A DNA stretch of 64,000 nt from Bacillus_BD sp963765265 (GCA_963765265.1 CAVXVN010000002.1:169381-233380), one strand, 5' to 3'; numbered from the stretch's first letter, positions 53,911 through 63,103 are shown. Notes: generated from the sequence alone by a model not told the origin. Numbers and translations: made by a program.

Positions 53911-56268
53911 ATGAAGCAAAAAGTATTAAAAATACTCGAATTTGATAAAGTAAGAGAACAACTTTTGGAGCATGTCTCATCATCATTAGGAAGAGCAGAG
54001 GTAGAAAGACTGATCCCCTCAACTAATTTTGATGAAGTCGTGCAACGACAGGAAGAAACAGATGAAGCGGTTAAAGTTTTTCGTCTAAAGGGAAATATTC
54101 CATTAGGGGGAATTTTTGATATTCGTCCCCATGTGAAACGTGCAGTGATTGGGGGAGTTCTTAGTTCCCATGAATTAATGCAAGTTGCTAGCACGGTACA
54201 TGCGAGTAGACAAATCAAACGATTTATTGAAGATTTTGCTGAAGGCGACCCAAGCATCCCTTTCTTATTAGCGGAAGTTGAAAAAATCATTGTATTAGCT
54301 GACTTGGAAGAAAATATAAAAAATGCCATCGATGATCATGGAGAAGTATTAGATAGTGCTAGTGATACTTTACGTTCACTCAGGAACCAGCAGCGTACAA
54401 AAGAAGCACGAGTAAGAGAGCGGCTTGAAAGTATGATTCGTTCCTCAAATGCGCAGAAAATGCTTTCCGATGCGATCGTAACGATTCGGAATGACCGTTT
54501 TGTGATTCCAGTAAAGCAGGAGTACCGTGGACATTATGGAGGAATTATTCATGATCAAAGTTCTTCGGGACAAACCTTATTTATTGAGCCACAAACGATT
54601 GTTCAACTAAATAATGAATTGCAAAGCATCCGTCTCAAAGAACAACAAGAAATTGAACGGATTTTAATGATTTTGTCTGCACAAACTGGTGAATTTAGCT
54701 ATGAACTTGAGACGATTACAGAAGTGCTGGCAAATATAGACTTTATGTTTGCCAAAGCTCGGTACAGTAGGAAAATCAAAGGTAGTAAGCCCATCATGAA
54801 TAACGAAGGACGAATTTCATTAGTAAAAGCCAGACATCCGTTAATTTCAATGGATGAAGTGGTAGCCAATGATATTGTCCTAGGTAAGGAATATACGACC
54901 ATTCTCATAACAGGTCCTAATACAGGCGGAAAAACGGTAACTCTTAAAACAGTTGGTCTTTGCACACTAATGGCACAGGCTGGCTTGCAGGTGCCTGCTC
55001 TAGATGGATCTGAGATGGCTGTTTTTGGTGCAGTATATGCCGATATTGGGGATGAACAATCCATTGAACAAAGCTTAAGTACATTTTCTTCACATATGGT
55101 GAATATTGTAGAAATTTTAAAAACAGTTGATTTTGAAGGCCTTGTCTTATTTGATGAATTGGGTGCAGGAACAGATCCACAAGAAGGTGCTGCCCTGGCA
55201 ATTTCTATTTTAGATGAGGTGTACAAGCGTGGTGCAAGAGTCATTGCGACTACTCATTATCCTGAATTAAAAGCATATGGGTATAATAGAGAAGGAGTCG
55301 TGAATGCAAGTGTCGAATTTGATATCGAGACATTAAGTCCAACCTATCGATTATTAATTGGGGTTCCAGGACGAAGCAATGCATTTGAAATTTCAAAACG
55401 ACTCGGGTTAAGTGATCATGTGATTAGTCTGGCTCGTTCTTATGTGAGTGAAGACAGTCAACAAGTTGAAAATATGATTGCGTCACTAGAAGACAGTAAG
55501 CGACAAGCGGAAAAAGAATTAAAGGAAGCACATGAAGTGTTGAAAAATGCAGAGTTGCTTCAACAAGATTTACAAAAGAAAATGATTGAGTACTATGATA
55601 CACAAGATGCACTTCAAGAAAAGGCAGCAGATGAAGCTCGAGATATTGTTGAAAAAGCAAAACGAGAAGCAGATGGAATTATCCATGATCTACGAAGAAT
55701 GCGCATTGAAAAGCATGCTGAAGTGAAGGAACATGAATTAATTGATGCACAGAAAAAATTAAATGAAGCTGCACCAAAAGAAAGAAAATCAAAAAAATCA
55801 ATAGTAAAGCAATCTAAAAAGCATATTTTTGAGCCTGGAGATGAAGTAAAGGTATTAAGTTTTGATCAAAAGGGTCAGCTTATTTCGAAAGTAACAGAAA
55901 ATTCATGGCAAGTTCAGATCGGTATTTTAAAAATGAAGGTTCAAGAGAGTGATCTTGAATTTATTAAAACACCTAAAGTGGTGGAAACAAGACATATTGC
56001 ATCCGTGAAAGGAAAAGACTTTCATGTGAGTCTAGAGTTAGATTTGCGCGGTGAAAGGTATGATAATGCTTTGGCAAGGGTTGAGAAATATATTGATGAT
56101 GCATTACTCGCTTCGTATCCTCGCGTATCCATTATTCATGGGAAGGGAACGGGAGCATTGAGAGTAGGAGTTCAGGAATATTTACGAAATCACCGTTCAG
56201 TAAAAAGCATTCGTTTTGGTGACCACGGTGAAGGAGGAATCGGAGTTACAGTTGTAGAGTTAAAATAA
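53911..56268 (+). CDS. mutS2: Endonuclease MutS2
   Basis: MutS-like ATPase with a C-terminal Smr nuclease domain; in Bacillus it acts in recombination control and rescue of collided ribosomes, not mismatch repair. It lacks the mismatch-recognition domain. Walker A GPNTGGKT is at about residue 335, LFDELGAGTDPQEGAALA is Walker B, and TTHYPELKAYG follows. A coiled coil (about 510-640) and the Smr domain (LDLRGERYDNAL, IHGKGTGAL) end the protein. ATG 53911 is chosen because GGGAGG lies upstream; it gives 785 residues, the B. subtilis length. It lies 37 bases after polX. Confidence 0.96.
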   Translation: MKQKVLKILEFDKVREQLLEHVSSSLGRAEVERLIPSTNFDEVVQRQEETDEAVKVFRLKGNIPLGGIFDIRPHVKRAVIGGVLSSHELMQVASTVHASRQIKRFIEDFAEGDPSIPFLLAEVEKIIVLADLEENIKNAIDDHGEVLDSASDTLRSLRNQQRTKEARVRERLESMIRSSNAQKMLSDAIVTIRNDRFVIPVKQEYRGHYGGIIHDQSSSGQTLFIEPQTIVQLNNELQSIRLKEQQEIERILMILSAQTGEFSYELETITEVLANIDFMFAKARYSRKIKGSKPIMNNEGRISLVKARHPLISMDEVVANDIVLGKEYTTILITGPNTGGKTVTLKTVGLCTLMAQAGLQVPALDGSEMAVFGAVYADIGDEQSIEQSLSTFSSHMVNIVEILKTVDFEGLVLFDELGAGTDPQEGAALAISILDEVYKRGARVIATTHYPELKAYGYNREGVVNASVEFDIETLSPTYRLLIGVPGRSNAFEISKRLGLSDHVISLARSYVSEDSQQVENMIASLEDSKRQAEKELKEAHEVLKNAELLQQDLQKKMIEYYDTQDALQEKAADEARDIVEKAKREADGIIHDLRRMRIEKHAEVKEHELIDAQKKLNEAAPKERKSKKSIVKQSKKHIFEPGDEVKVLSFDQKGQLISKVTENSWQVQIGILKMKVQESDLEFIKTPKVVETRHIASVKGKDFHVSLELDLRGERYDNALARVEKYIDDALLASYPRVSIIHGKGTGALRVGVQEYLRNHRSVKSIRFGDHGEGGIGVTVVELK

Positions 56269-56285
56269 TAGGCGGTGGACCACTT

Positions 56286-56693
56286 ATGAATCAGCTTTGG
56301 CAGAATGAATATGTTCTAGCAGCTGCAAATTACAGTGTTATCATACTTTGTATCATTGTTCTATTGGCCGTCTTTGAACTTGTTACGAAATATAAAAATT
56401 GGCAGGAAATCAAAAATGGGAATATAGCAGTTGCCTTGACAACCGGAGGAAAACTCTTGGCGATCATGAATATATTCCGTTTTTCCATCGAACGTAATGA
56501 ATCGTTTTTGGTTATGCTTGGCTGGGGGATTTTTGGATTTGGATTATTGTTTGCAGGTTACTTTATTTTTGAATTTTTAACACCGACCTTTAAGATTGAT
56601 GAAGAAATAGAAAAAGATAACCGAGCAGTGGGGTTGATATCCATGACCATATTAATTGGGTTATCTTATGTAATTGGAGCTGGAATCACATAA
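56286..56693 (+). CDS. yshE: DUF350 membrane protein YshE
   Basis: The 135-residue protein has four predicted membrane helices and a conserved charged loop (IKNGNIAVALTTGGKLLAI) typical of DUF350. Function is unknown. It starts 17 bases after mutS2 and is followed by a tiny gene, so all four (polX, mutS2, yshE and the small ORF) are probably cotranscribed. Confidence 0.88.
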   Translation: MNQLWQNEYVLAAANYSVIILCIIVLLAVFELVTKYKNWQEIKNGNIAVALTTGGKLLAIMNIFRFSIERNESFLVMLGWGIFGFGLLFAGYFIFEFLTPTFKIDEEIEKDNRAVGLISMTILIGLSYVIGAGIT

Positions 56694-56706
56694 GGGGAGA
56701 GCGTAA

Positions 56707-56790
56707 GTGGAGAAACTGGCAAAAATTCTGTTGATTTGTTGTGCTGTTTTTTTTCTAATCGGAATGATTTATATGACTTTTTTTGTATAG
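56707..56790 (+). CDS. Small membrane peptide, 27 residues
   Basis: A GTG-started ORF (GTG 56707, stop TAG 56788) preceded by AAGGGGAG at 7 nt. The product reads MEKLAKILLIC, then CAVFFLIGMIYMTFFV: a short charged start and one membrane helix filling the peptide. It begins 13 bases after the yshE stop, and a terminator starts 9 bases after its own stop, so it sits neatly as the last gene of the operon. I do not recognise a named family. Confidence 0.6.
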   Translation: MEKLAKILLICCAVFFLIGMIYMTFFV

Positions 56791-56798
56791 AAATGAAG

Positions 56799-56830
56799 AA
56801 GAACTTACCTCATGGGGTAGGTTCTTTTTT
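56799..56830 (+). terminator. Terminator of the polX-mutS2-yshE unit
   Basis: AAGAACTTACC pairs with GGTAGGTTCTT (one mismatch) around TCATGG, followed by a T run. Confidence 0.85.
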
Positions 56831-56876
56831 GTTAGTTCTAAATTCAATACAAGTACGAATAGACTATAAAGAGATT

Positions 56877-56894
56877 TGAAATGATTGTATTTCA
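56877..56894 (+). promoter_or_regulatory. Palindrome just upstream of lcfA
   Basis: TGAAAT-N6-ATTTCA is a perfect inverted repeat ending 18 bases before the lcfA start. It resembles but does not match the B. subtilis FadR box TGAATGA-N4-TCATTCA. Candidate operator only. Confidence 0.3.
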
Positions 56895-56912
56895 TAATGA
56901 GGTGGGGAAGCG

Positions 56913-58613
56913 ATGTCAAGTCCAAAGCCTTGGCTTCAACATTATCCTGAGGAAATTCCAATATCATTAACTTACAGTAATGAGCCTCTTCAAACTTATT
57001 TAGTGAAGACAGCTTCAGAGTTTCCAATGAAAAAAGCAATCCATTTCCTGGGGAAGGAATTTACATTTCAATATATATTTGAATCAGCTGAAAAGTTAGC
57101 AGGTTATTTACAAAGTATTGGAATTAAAAAGGGTGACCGTGTTGCGATTATGTTACCGAATATTCCTCAGGCAGTCATTGGCTTCTATGCTATATTGATG
57201 GCAGGTGGAGTGGTAGTAGAGACAAATCCCCTATATACAGAACGAGAACTTGAATATCAAATGAAGGATTCTGGTGCAAAGGTGATCCTAACACTTGATC
57301 TATTATTTCCAAGAGTCACAAAAATAAAAGGAAATACTGAATTACAACATATTATTGTTACCGCTATCAAAGATTTTTTGCCCTTTCCGAAAAACCTACT
57401 TTATCCCTTCGTTCAAAAAAAACAATATGGCCTGGTTGTCAATGTTAAGCATGAAGGCACTCATCATTTATTATTAGAAATATTAAAACAACCTAAAAGG
57501 TCCCTCAATTCATTTGATGTTCTTATTGAAGACATTGCTTTGCTCCAATACACGGGAGGGACAACGGGTCTCCCTAAAGGGGTTATACTCACTCATAGAA
57601 ATCTTGTTTCAAATGTTACCATGTGCTCGGCTTGGCTTTACAAATGTAAACGTGGAGAAGAAATCATGTTAGGTGTGATCCCTTTTTTTCATGTATATGG
57701 GGTAACAACGGTCATGATTTTATCTGTTATGCAAGCATATAAGATGGTTTTATTGCCTAAATTTGATGTTGAAACCACATTAAAGACGATTCATAAAGAG
57801 CGGCCTACTCTATTTCCTGGTGCCCCGACAATCTATATAGGTATTCTTAACTATCCTAAATTAAGCCGATACGATCTTTCCTCCATTGATTCCTGCCTTA
57901 GTGGTTCAGCGCCATTACCCGTTGAAGTACAAGAAGAGTTTGAAGAGGCAACAGGTGGCAAGCTCGTCGAAGGGTATGGATTAACAGAATCTGCACCGAT
58001 TACCCATGCGAATTTTTTGTGGGATCGTCCGAGGAAAAAGGGGAGCGTGGGCGTTCCATGGCCAGACACGGATGCAAGAATCTTATCATTAGAAACTGGA
58101 GAATCACTACCTCCTGGTGAAATTGGTGAAATTGTTGTAAAAGGACCACAAGTCATGAGTGGCTATTGGAATCATCCTGAGGAAACAGAGAAAGTCTTAA
58201 AAGAGGGTTGGTTACTAACCGGTGATTTAGGTTATATGGATGAAGAAGGTTATTTCTATGTGGTGGATCGGAAAAAAGATATGATCATTGCTGGCGGATT
58301 TAATGTATACCCTCGAGAAGTAGAAGAAGTATTATATGAACACCCTGATGTTCAGGAAGCAGTAGTTGTCGGCATTCCAGATCCTTACAGGGGGGAAACT
58401 GTGAAAGCCTATATTGTCCGAAAAGAAGGATCTCTTATTTCAGAGCAGGAATTAAATGAGTTTTCAAGAAAACATTTAGCTCCTTATAAAGTACCCAGAA
58501 AATATGAGTTTCGTCATGAACTACCTAAAACGGTTATCGGAAAAATTTTACGGAGAGTATTAATTGATGAAGAAGAAATGAAATCGCTTGATCAAGAGGA
58601 GAATAGGGATTAA
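56913..58613 (+). CDS. lcfA: Long-chain fatty-acid-CoA ligase LcfA
   Basis: Activates long-chain fatty acids to acyl-CoA for beta-oxidation. It is an ANL superfamily enzyme of 566 residues, with the AMP-binding loop QYTGGTTGLPKG near residue 212, VEGYGLTESAP, GWLLTGDLGYMDEEGYFYVVDRKKDMI and the C-terminal catalytic lysine region KTVIGKILRR. GAGGTGGGG precedes ATG 56913. In B. subtilis fadR and fadB follow lcfA, but here etfB is next. Confidence 0.95.
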   Translation: MSSPKPWLQHYPEEIPISLTYSNEPLQTYLVKTASEFPMKKAIHFLGKEFTFQYIFESAEKLAGYLQSIGIKKGDRVAIMLPNIPQAVIGFYAILMAGGVVVETNPLYTERELEYQMKDSGAKVILTLDLLFPRVTKIKGNTELQHIIVTAIKDFLPFPKNLLYPFVQKKQYGLVVNVKHEGTHHLLLEILKQPKRSLNSFDVLIEDIALLQYTGGTTGLPKGVILTHRNLVSNVTMCSAWLYKCKRGEEIMLGVIPFFHVYGVTTVMILSVMQAYKMVLLPKFDVETTLKTIHKERPTLFPGAPTIYIGILNYPKLSRYDLSSIDSCLSGSAPLPVEVQEEFEEATGGKLVEGYGLTESAPITHANFLWDRPRKKGSVGVPWPDTDARILSLETGESLPPGEIGEIVVKGPQVMSGYWNHPEETEKVLKEGWLLTGDLGYMDEEGYFYVVDRKKDMIIAGGFNVYPREVEEVLYEHPDVQEAVVVGIPDPYRGETVKAYIVRKEGSLISEQELNEFSRKHLAPYKVPRKYEFRHELPKTVIGKILRRVLIDEEEMKSLDQEENRD

Positions 58614-58732
58614 TTGAAAAGTCGGATAAAAAAGAGCTTTTCCTCACTTTATAAAAGATATGATTGATTAACTTTTTAAAAGTTCGGATAGATCGTAACG
58701 AAAGGGTTTAATACCATTTTGGAGGGAACATT

Positions 58733-59507
58733 GTGAATATTTATGTGCTTTTGAAAAGAACCTTCGATACCGAAGAGAAAATTGTCCTTTCAGGAGAAAA
58801 AATAAATGAAGATGAAGCAGAGTTTATTATCAATCCGTATGATGAATACGCGGTGGAAGAAGCTCTAAGGGTTCGAGAATCCCATGGAGGAGAAGTGACT
58901 GTTATTTCTGTTGGAAGTGAAGATTCAGAAACACAACTACGCACAGCATTAGCAATGGGAGCGGATAAAGCAGTACTTATTCTTACGGAAGAAGAGCTTG
59001 AATATGGTGATCAGGTTACAACATCTAAAATACTGGCAGCCTTTTTAAAGGATAAGGAAGTTGACTTAATCTTATCAGGAAACGTAGCCATTGATGAAGG
59101 GTCCGGTCAAGTAGGTCCTCGTGTTGCTGAGTTACTTGGGATCCCATACGTAACAACGATCACAAAGCTTGAAATTGAAGGAACGAAGGTTACTGTCGTA
59201 CGAGATGTGGAAGGAGACTCTGAAGTGATTGAAGTAAGCCTTCCATTGTTAGTTACATCTCAACAGGGTTTAAATGAACCTCGTTATCCATCCTTACCAG
59301 GGATTATGAAAGCAAAGAAAAAACCATTATGATCATCTTGAACTAGATGATCTCGATCTTGATGTGGAAGACGTTCAGGCTAAAACAAAAGTAATTGAAA
59401 TTTTTCTTCCTCCTAAAAAAGCTGCGGGCCGTGTATTGGAAGGGGAACTTGATTCACAAGTAAAAGAACTTGTTAAGCTCCTTCATACAGAAGCAAAAGT
59501 TATTTAA
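58733..59507 (+). CDS. etfB: Electron transfer flavoprotein beta subunit, one frameshift
   Basis: With EtfA forms the flavoprotein that accepts electrons from acyl-CoA dehydrogenases. It begins with GTG 58733 (NIYVLLKRTFDTEEKI), and TGGAGGG lies upstream. Family motifs are VEEALRVRESHGGEVTVISVG, ALAMGADKA and SGNVAIDEGSGQVGPRVAELL. The frame breaks near 59329: CCATTATGATCATCTT should read CCATTAGATCATCTT or similar, giving KPLDHLELDDLDLDVEDV. One extra base explains it. The last 55 codons are intact to TAA 59507. Restored length is 257 residues, equal to B. subtilis EtfB. Confidence 0.93.
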
Positions 59508-59558
59508 TAAGATATAAATTATAGCTATCAGGCTCCATCGACTCGTTGGTCTACAGCG

Positions 59559-59577
59559 GGCGCCTTATGCTTTTCAA
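59559..59577 (-). repeat. Dispersed GC-rich intergenic repeat, copy 2
   Basis: On the minus strand it reads TTGAAAAGCATAAGGCGCC, matching copy 1 at 45308 at 17 of 19 positions. It lies within the etfB-etfA gap, just upstream of the etfA ribosome binding site. Confidence 0.6.
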
Positions 59578-59597
59578 GATAGGAGGCAGTTTAATAG

Positions 59598-60593
59598 ATG
59601 GCTAAAAAAATGCTTGTACTTGGTGAAGTACGTGAAAATTCTTTACGAAATGTCTCATTTGAGTCACTTGCAGCTGCCAAAACGGTAGCTGCGGGCGGAG
59701 AAGTAATTGGTGTATTAATTGGGGAATCCATCCGTGCATTAGGGAATGAATTCATTCACAATGGTGCGGATCGTGTAGTGGTCGTAGAAAATTCCAAATT
59801 AGCTCATTATACATCAGACGGATATGCGCAAGCGATGTTAGCTGTAATAAAAGATGTAAATCCAGATGGAATTATTTTTGGACATACAGCATTAGGAAAA
59901 GATCTTTCACCGAAATTGGCCGCGAAATTAGATTCTGGTTTAATATCTGATGTTACGGAAATCGAAGAAATAGGGGGAAATATATTATTTACCCGTCCGA
60001 TTTATTCTGGAAAAGCATTTGAAAAGAAGATCATAACTGAGGGTATTACGTTTGTGACGATTCGTCCAAATAATATTGCCCTTCCCCAAAAGGATGAGTC
60101 TAAAACCGGGGAAATTACTTCACTTCAGGTTGATATTACAGATTTGCGGTCCATGATCAAAGAAATCGTACGAAAAGCGAGTAAAGGAGTTGATCTTTCA
60201 GAGGCGAAAGTAGTTATTGCGGGTGGTCGTGGTGTGAAAAGTGAGGAAGGTTTTGAACCATTAAAGGAATTAGCTAGTGTGTTAGGTGGTGCAGTGGGTG
60301 CAACTCGAGGAGCGTGTGATGCTGAGTATTGTGATTATTCCCTGCAGATCGGGCAAACGGGTAAAGTGGTGACACCCGACTTGTATATTGCTTGTGGAAT
60401 TTCTGGCGCTATCCAACATCTTGCCGGAATGTCTAACTCAAAAGTAATTGTCGCAATCAATAAAGATCCAGAGGCTAATATTTTTAATGTAGCTGATTAT
60501 GGAATCGTGGGAGATCTATTTGAAGTGGTTCCGTTGTTAACAGAAGCGTTTAAAAATCAAAGCTTAATAAATGATCATTCAAAGGGGATCTAG
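59598..60593 (+). CDS. etfA: Electron transfer flavoprotein alpha subunit
   Basis: FAD-binding subunit of ETF, 331 residues. The N-terminal domain has GADRVVVVE and GHTALGKDLSPKLAAKL. The C-terminal FAD domain has VVIAGGRGVKSEEGF, the ATRGACDAEY loop, QIGQTGKVVTPDLYIACGIS and HLAGM, ending with the flavin contact KDPEANIF-VADYGIVGD. AGGAGG precedes ATG 59598. A terminator overlaps its end. Confidence 0.97.
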   Translation: MAKKMLVLGEVRENSLRNVSFESLAAAKTVAAGGEVIGVLIGESIRALGNEFIHNGADRVVVVENSKLAHYTSDGYAQAMLAVIKDVNPDGIIFGHTALGKDLSPKLAAKLDSGLISDVTEIEEIGGNILFTRPIYSGKAFEKKIITEGITFVTIRPNNIALPQKDESKTGEITSLQVDITDLRSMIKEIVRKASKGVDLSEAKVVIAGGRGVKSEEGFEPLKELASVLGGAVGATRGACDAEYCDYSLQIGQTGKVVTPDLYIACGISGAIQHLAGMSNSKVIVAINKDPEANIFNVADYGIVGDLFEVVPLLTEAFKNQSLINDHSKGI

Positions 60594-60626
60594 GAAAGGT
60601 GATCAACCTTCCTATTTCCTCTTTTT
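60592..60626 (+). terminator. Terminator after etfA
   Basis: AGGAAAGGT pairs with ACCTTCCT (one bulge) around GATCA, followed by ATTTCCTCTTTTTT. Confidence 0.7.
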
Positions 60627-60745
60627 TGTTGGGATACAACGCTTCATAAAGGGTAAAATAAGAATGAAGCAAAAAAGTAGCATGATAAATAAAACGGTGT
60701 TATACTTTCGTTAGAATTTTAGTTATATAAGGGAGGCAATATTTT

Positions 60746-61060
60746 ATGGCAATTACACATGCAACTGATGCAACATTTGCAAATGAAACAGGCGATGGCC
60801 TAGTCCTAGTTGATTTCTGGGCTCCTTGGTGCGGACCTTGTAAAATGATAGCTCCAGTATTAGAAGATCTTGATTCTGAAATTGGTGATAAAGTAAAAAT
60901 CGTCAAACTTGATGTGGATGAAAACCAAGAAACAGCAAGCAAATTTGGCGTTATGAGTATCCCAACTTTAATCGTATTAAAAGACGGTGAAGTAGTGGAT
61001 AAAGTGGTTGGATTCCAACCAAAAGAAGCTCTAGCAGAACGTTTGGAACAACAATTTTAA
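60746..61060 (+). CDS. trxA: Thioredoxin
   Basis: General disulfide reductant of the cytoplasm, 104 residues. The active site is WAPWCGPCK with Cys29 and Cys32; the cis-proline lies in SIPTLIVLKDGE. AGGGAGG precedes ATG 60746. TATACT at 60701-60706 is a likely -10. GGGTAA at 60651 is reminiscent of the sigma-B -10 known for B. subtilis trxA, but a good sigma-B -35 is not seen. A terminator follows. Confidence 0.98.
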   Translation: MAITHATDATFANETGDGLVLVDFWAPWCGPCKMIAPVLEDLDSEIGDKVKIVKLDVDENQETASKFGVMSIPTLIVLKDGEVVDKVVGFQPKEALAERLEQQF

Positions 61061-61075
61061 TTTAATGACTGAATT

Positions 61076-61103
61076 CCCCTAGCTTAGAGCTTGGGGTTTT
61101 TAT
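61076..61103 (+). terminator. Terminator after trxA
   Basis: CCCCTAGCT pairs with AGCTTGGGG (one mismatch), followed by TTTTTATTT. Confidence 0.88.
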
Positions 61104-61129
61104 TTCACTCTTAAGTATAAAATTGCAAC

Positions 61130-61229
61130 GCTGGAGAAGTTCGACGTAGCGGCAATTTTTAGGAAAACAGTATAAGTGCAACTACACCTCTGTCTTCGCC
61201 TTGCAGGCTCGCCAATCGGCGAGTTTTCT
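61130..61229 (+). repeat. GC-richer intergenic element ending in a hairpin
   Basis: The stretch CTGGAGAAGTTCGACGTAGC through CTGTCTTCGCCTTGCAGG differs in composition from its AT-rich flanks and ends in CTCGCC/GGCGAG (61208-61223) plus TTTT, a compact terminator-like hairpin. No gene is visible. It looks like a dispersed intergenic repeat inserted between trxA and uvrC. Confidence 0.45.
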
Positions 61230-61247
61230 TTATGTCTTGTCTCCTAC

Positions 61248-61277
61248 TTGCTCAATAGTCCTTTTAACCTCTACAAT
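61248..61277 (+). promoter_or_regulatory. Likely sigma-A promoter of uvrC
   Basis: TTGCTC at 61248-61253, an 18-nt spacer and TACAAT at 61272-61277. Confidence 0.5.
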
Positions 61278-61309
61278 GATAAGTGGAAACTTTAAGGAGG
61301 GACCTCTAC

Positions 61310-63082
61310 ATGAACGACACGATCAAAAATAAACTTACCCTTTTACCTGGACAACCCGGCTGTTATTTAATGAAAGACCGACAAGGAACGATTATTTATG
61401 TTGGAAAAGCAAAAATCCTTAAAAATCGGGTTCGTTCTTATTTTACAGGTTCCCATGATGGAAAAACATTCAGACTCGTAAATGAAATTGAGGATTTTGA
61501 ATATATTGTCACATCGTCAAATATAGAAGCCCTTATTCTTGAACTGAATTTAATCAAAAAGTATGATCCAAAATACAATGTCATGTTAAAGGATGATAAA
61601 ACCTATCCATTTATTAAGTTGACTAATGAGAGACATCCACGACTTATTACGACTCGCAAGGTAAAAAAAGATAAAGGGAAGTATTTTGGCCCATATCCAA
61701 ACGTCCATTCAGCGAATGAAACCAAAAAGCTTCTTGACCGTATTTATCCTTTACGGAAATGTTCGAAGCTTCCTGACCGTGTTTGCCTTTACTATCATCT
61801 AGATCAGTGCCTGGCTCCATGTGTATATGAGGTGAAGGAAGAACAGTACCAAACGATTGTCGAAGAGATCTCCCGTTTTTTAAATGGGGGATATAGTGAT
61901 ATTAAAAAGGAATTAACAAAAAAAATGACTGCATGTGCGGAGGAACTTGATTTTGAACGAGCGAAAGAGTATCGAGATCAAATTGTTCATATAGAAACAA
62001 CCATGGAAAAGCAGAAAATAACAACAACAGATTTCACGGACCGTGATGTATTTGGTTATGCGTTTGACAAAGGATGGATGTGTGTTCAAGTATTCTTTAT
62101 CAGACAAGGAAAGCTTATTGAAAGAGATGTATCCATGTTTCCCCTATATAATGAACCGGAAGAAGAGATTTTGACTTACTTAGGTCAATTTTACACAAAA
62201 GCGAATCATTTTAAGCCAAAGGAAATACTTGTTCCGGACACTGTAGATGTGGACATGGCAGAGGAACTCTTAAACGTAAAAGTGTTGAAACCACAAAGAG
62301 GGCCAAAAAAAGAATTGCTTAAGCTGGCTAATAAGAATGCCAAAATCGCTCTTACCGAAAAATTCTCGCTCATCGAACGAGACGAAGAACGATCGATTAA
62401 GGCAGTTGAACGTCTTGGACAGGAAATGGGGATTTTTACCCCACATCGTATAGAAGCATTTGACAACTCCAATATTCAAGGTACCAATCCTGTATCTGCC
62501 ATGATTGTCTTTATCGATGGAAAGCCAGAAAAAAAGGAATATCGGAAATACAAGATAAAATCCGTGGAAGGACCCGATGATTATGAATCCATGCGAGAAG
62601 TTGTTCGCAGAAGATATAGCCGCGTATTAAATGAAGATTTACCCTTACCAGATTTAATCATTATTGATGGTGGAAAGGGTCATATTGAAGCGGTGAGAGA
62701 TGTATTGGAAAATGAACTTGGTCTAGATGTACCGATTGCTGGACTTGTTAAGGATGAGAAACATAGGACATCTCAGCTATTATATGGAAATCCTCTTGAG
62801 ATTGTAGCATTAGATAGAAATAGCCAGGAATTTTATTTATTACAAAGGATTCAAGATGAAGTTCATCGGTTTGCTATCACTTTTCATCGACAATTACGAG
62901 GGAAAAATGCCTTTCATTCCATGCTTGATGAAATTCCAGGGATTGGTGAGAAACGAAAGAAATTACTATTAAAAGAATTTGGCTCGGTGAAGAAAATGAA
63001 AGAAGCATCATTGGAACAAATGATTTCAATCGGCATCCCACAAAATGTGGCGGAAGAGCTTATAGAGAAATTAAAGGATTAA
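61310..63082 (+). CDS. uvrC: Excinuclease ABC subunit C
   Basis: Makes both incisions in nucleotide excision repair. The GIY-YIG nuclease opens the protein (LPGQPGCYLMKDRQGTIIYVGKAKILKNR). A cysteine-containing region (CSKLPDRVCLYYHLDQCLAPC), the UVR domain for UvrB contact (ELDFERAKEYRDQI, about residues 205-235), the RNase H-like nuclease (EAFDNSNIQGT, IIDGGKGH, DEVHRFAITFHR) and a tandem HhH end (IPGIGEKRKKLLLKEFG) follow. ATG 61310 is chosen because AAGGAGGG lies just upstream, giving 590 residues. Confidence 0.97.
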   Translation: MNDTIKNKLTLLPGQPGCYLMKDRQGTIIYVGKAKILKNRVRSYFTGSHDGKTFRLVNEIEDFEYIVTSSNIEALILELNLIKKYDPKYNVMLKDDKTYPFIKLTNERHPRLITTRKVKKDKGKYFGPYPNVHSANETKKLLDRIYPLRKCSKLPDRVCLYYHLDQCLAPCVYEVKEEQYQTIVEEISRFLNGGYSDIKKELTKKMTACAEELDFERAKEYRDQIVHIETTMEKQKITTTDFTDRDVFGYAFDKGWMCVQVFFIRQGKLIERDVSMFPLYNEPEEEILTYLGQFYTKANHFKPKEILVPDTVDVDMAEELLNVKVLKPQRGPKKELLKLANKNAKIALTEKFSLIERDEERSIKAVERLGQEMGIFTPHRIEAFDNSNIQGTNPVSAMIVFIDGKPEKKEYRKYKIKSVEGPDDYESMREVVRRRYSRVLNEDLPLPDLIIIDGGKGHIEAVRDVLENELGLDVPIAGLVKDEKHRTSQLLYGNPLEIVALDRNSQEFYLLQRIQDEVHRFAITFHRQLRGKNAFHSMLDEIPGIGEKRKKLLLKEFGSVKKMKEASLEQMISIGIPQNVAEELIEKLKD

Positions 63083-63103
63083 CATGTATAGAGAAAATAA
63101 AAT

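Noticed and set aside
54699..55244. 181-codon minus-strand frame in mutS2
   Set aside because: Antisense to the Walker A/B region of mutS2, no start signal and no known domain.
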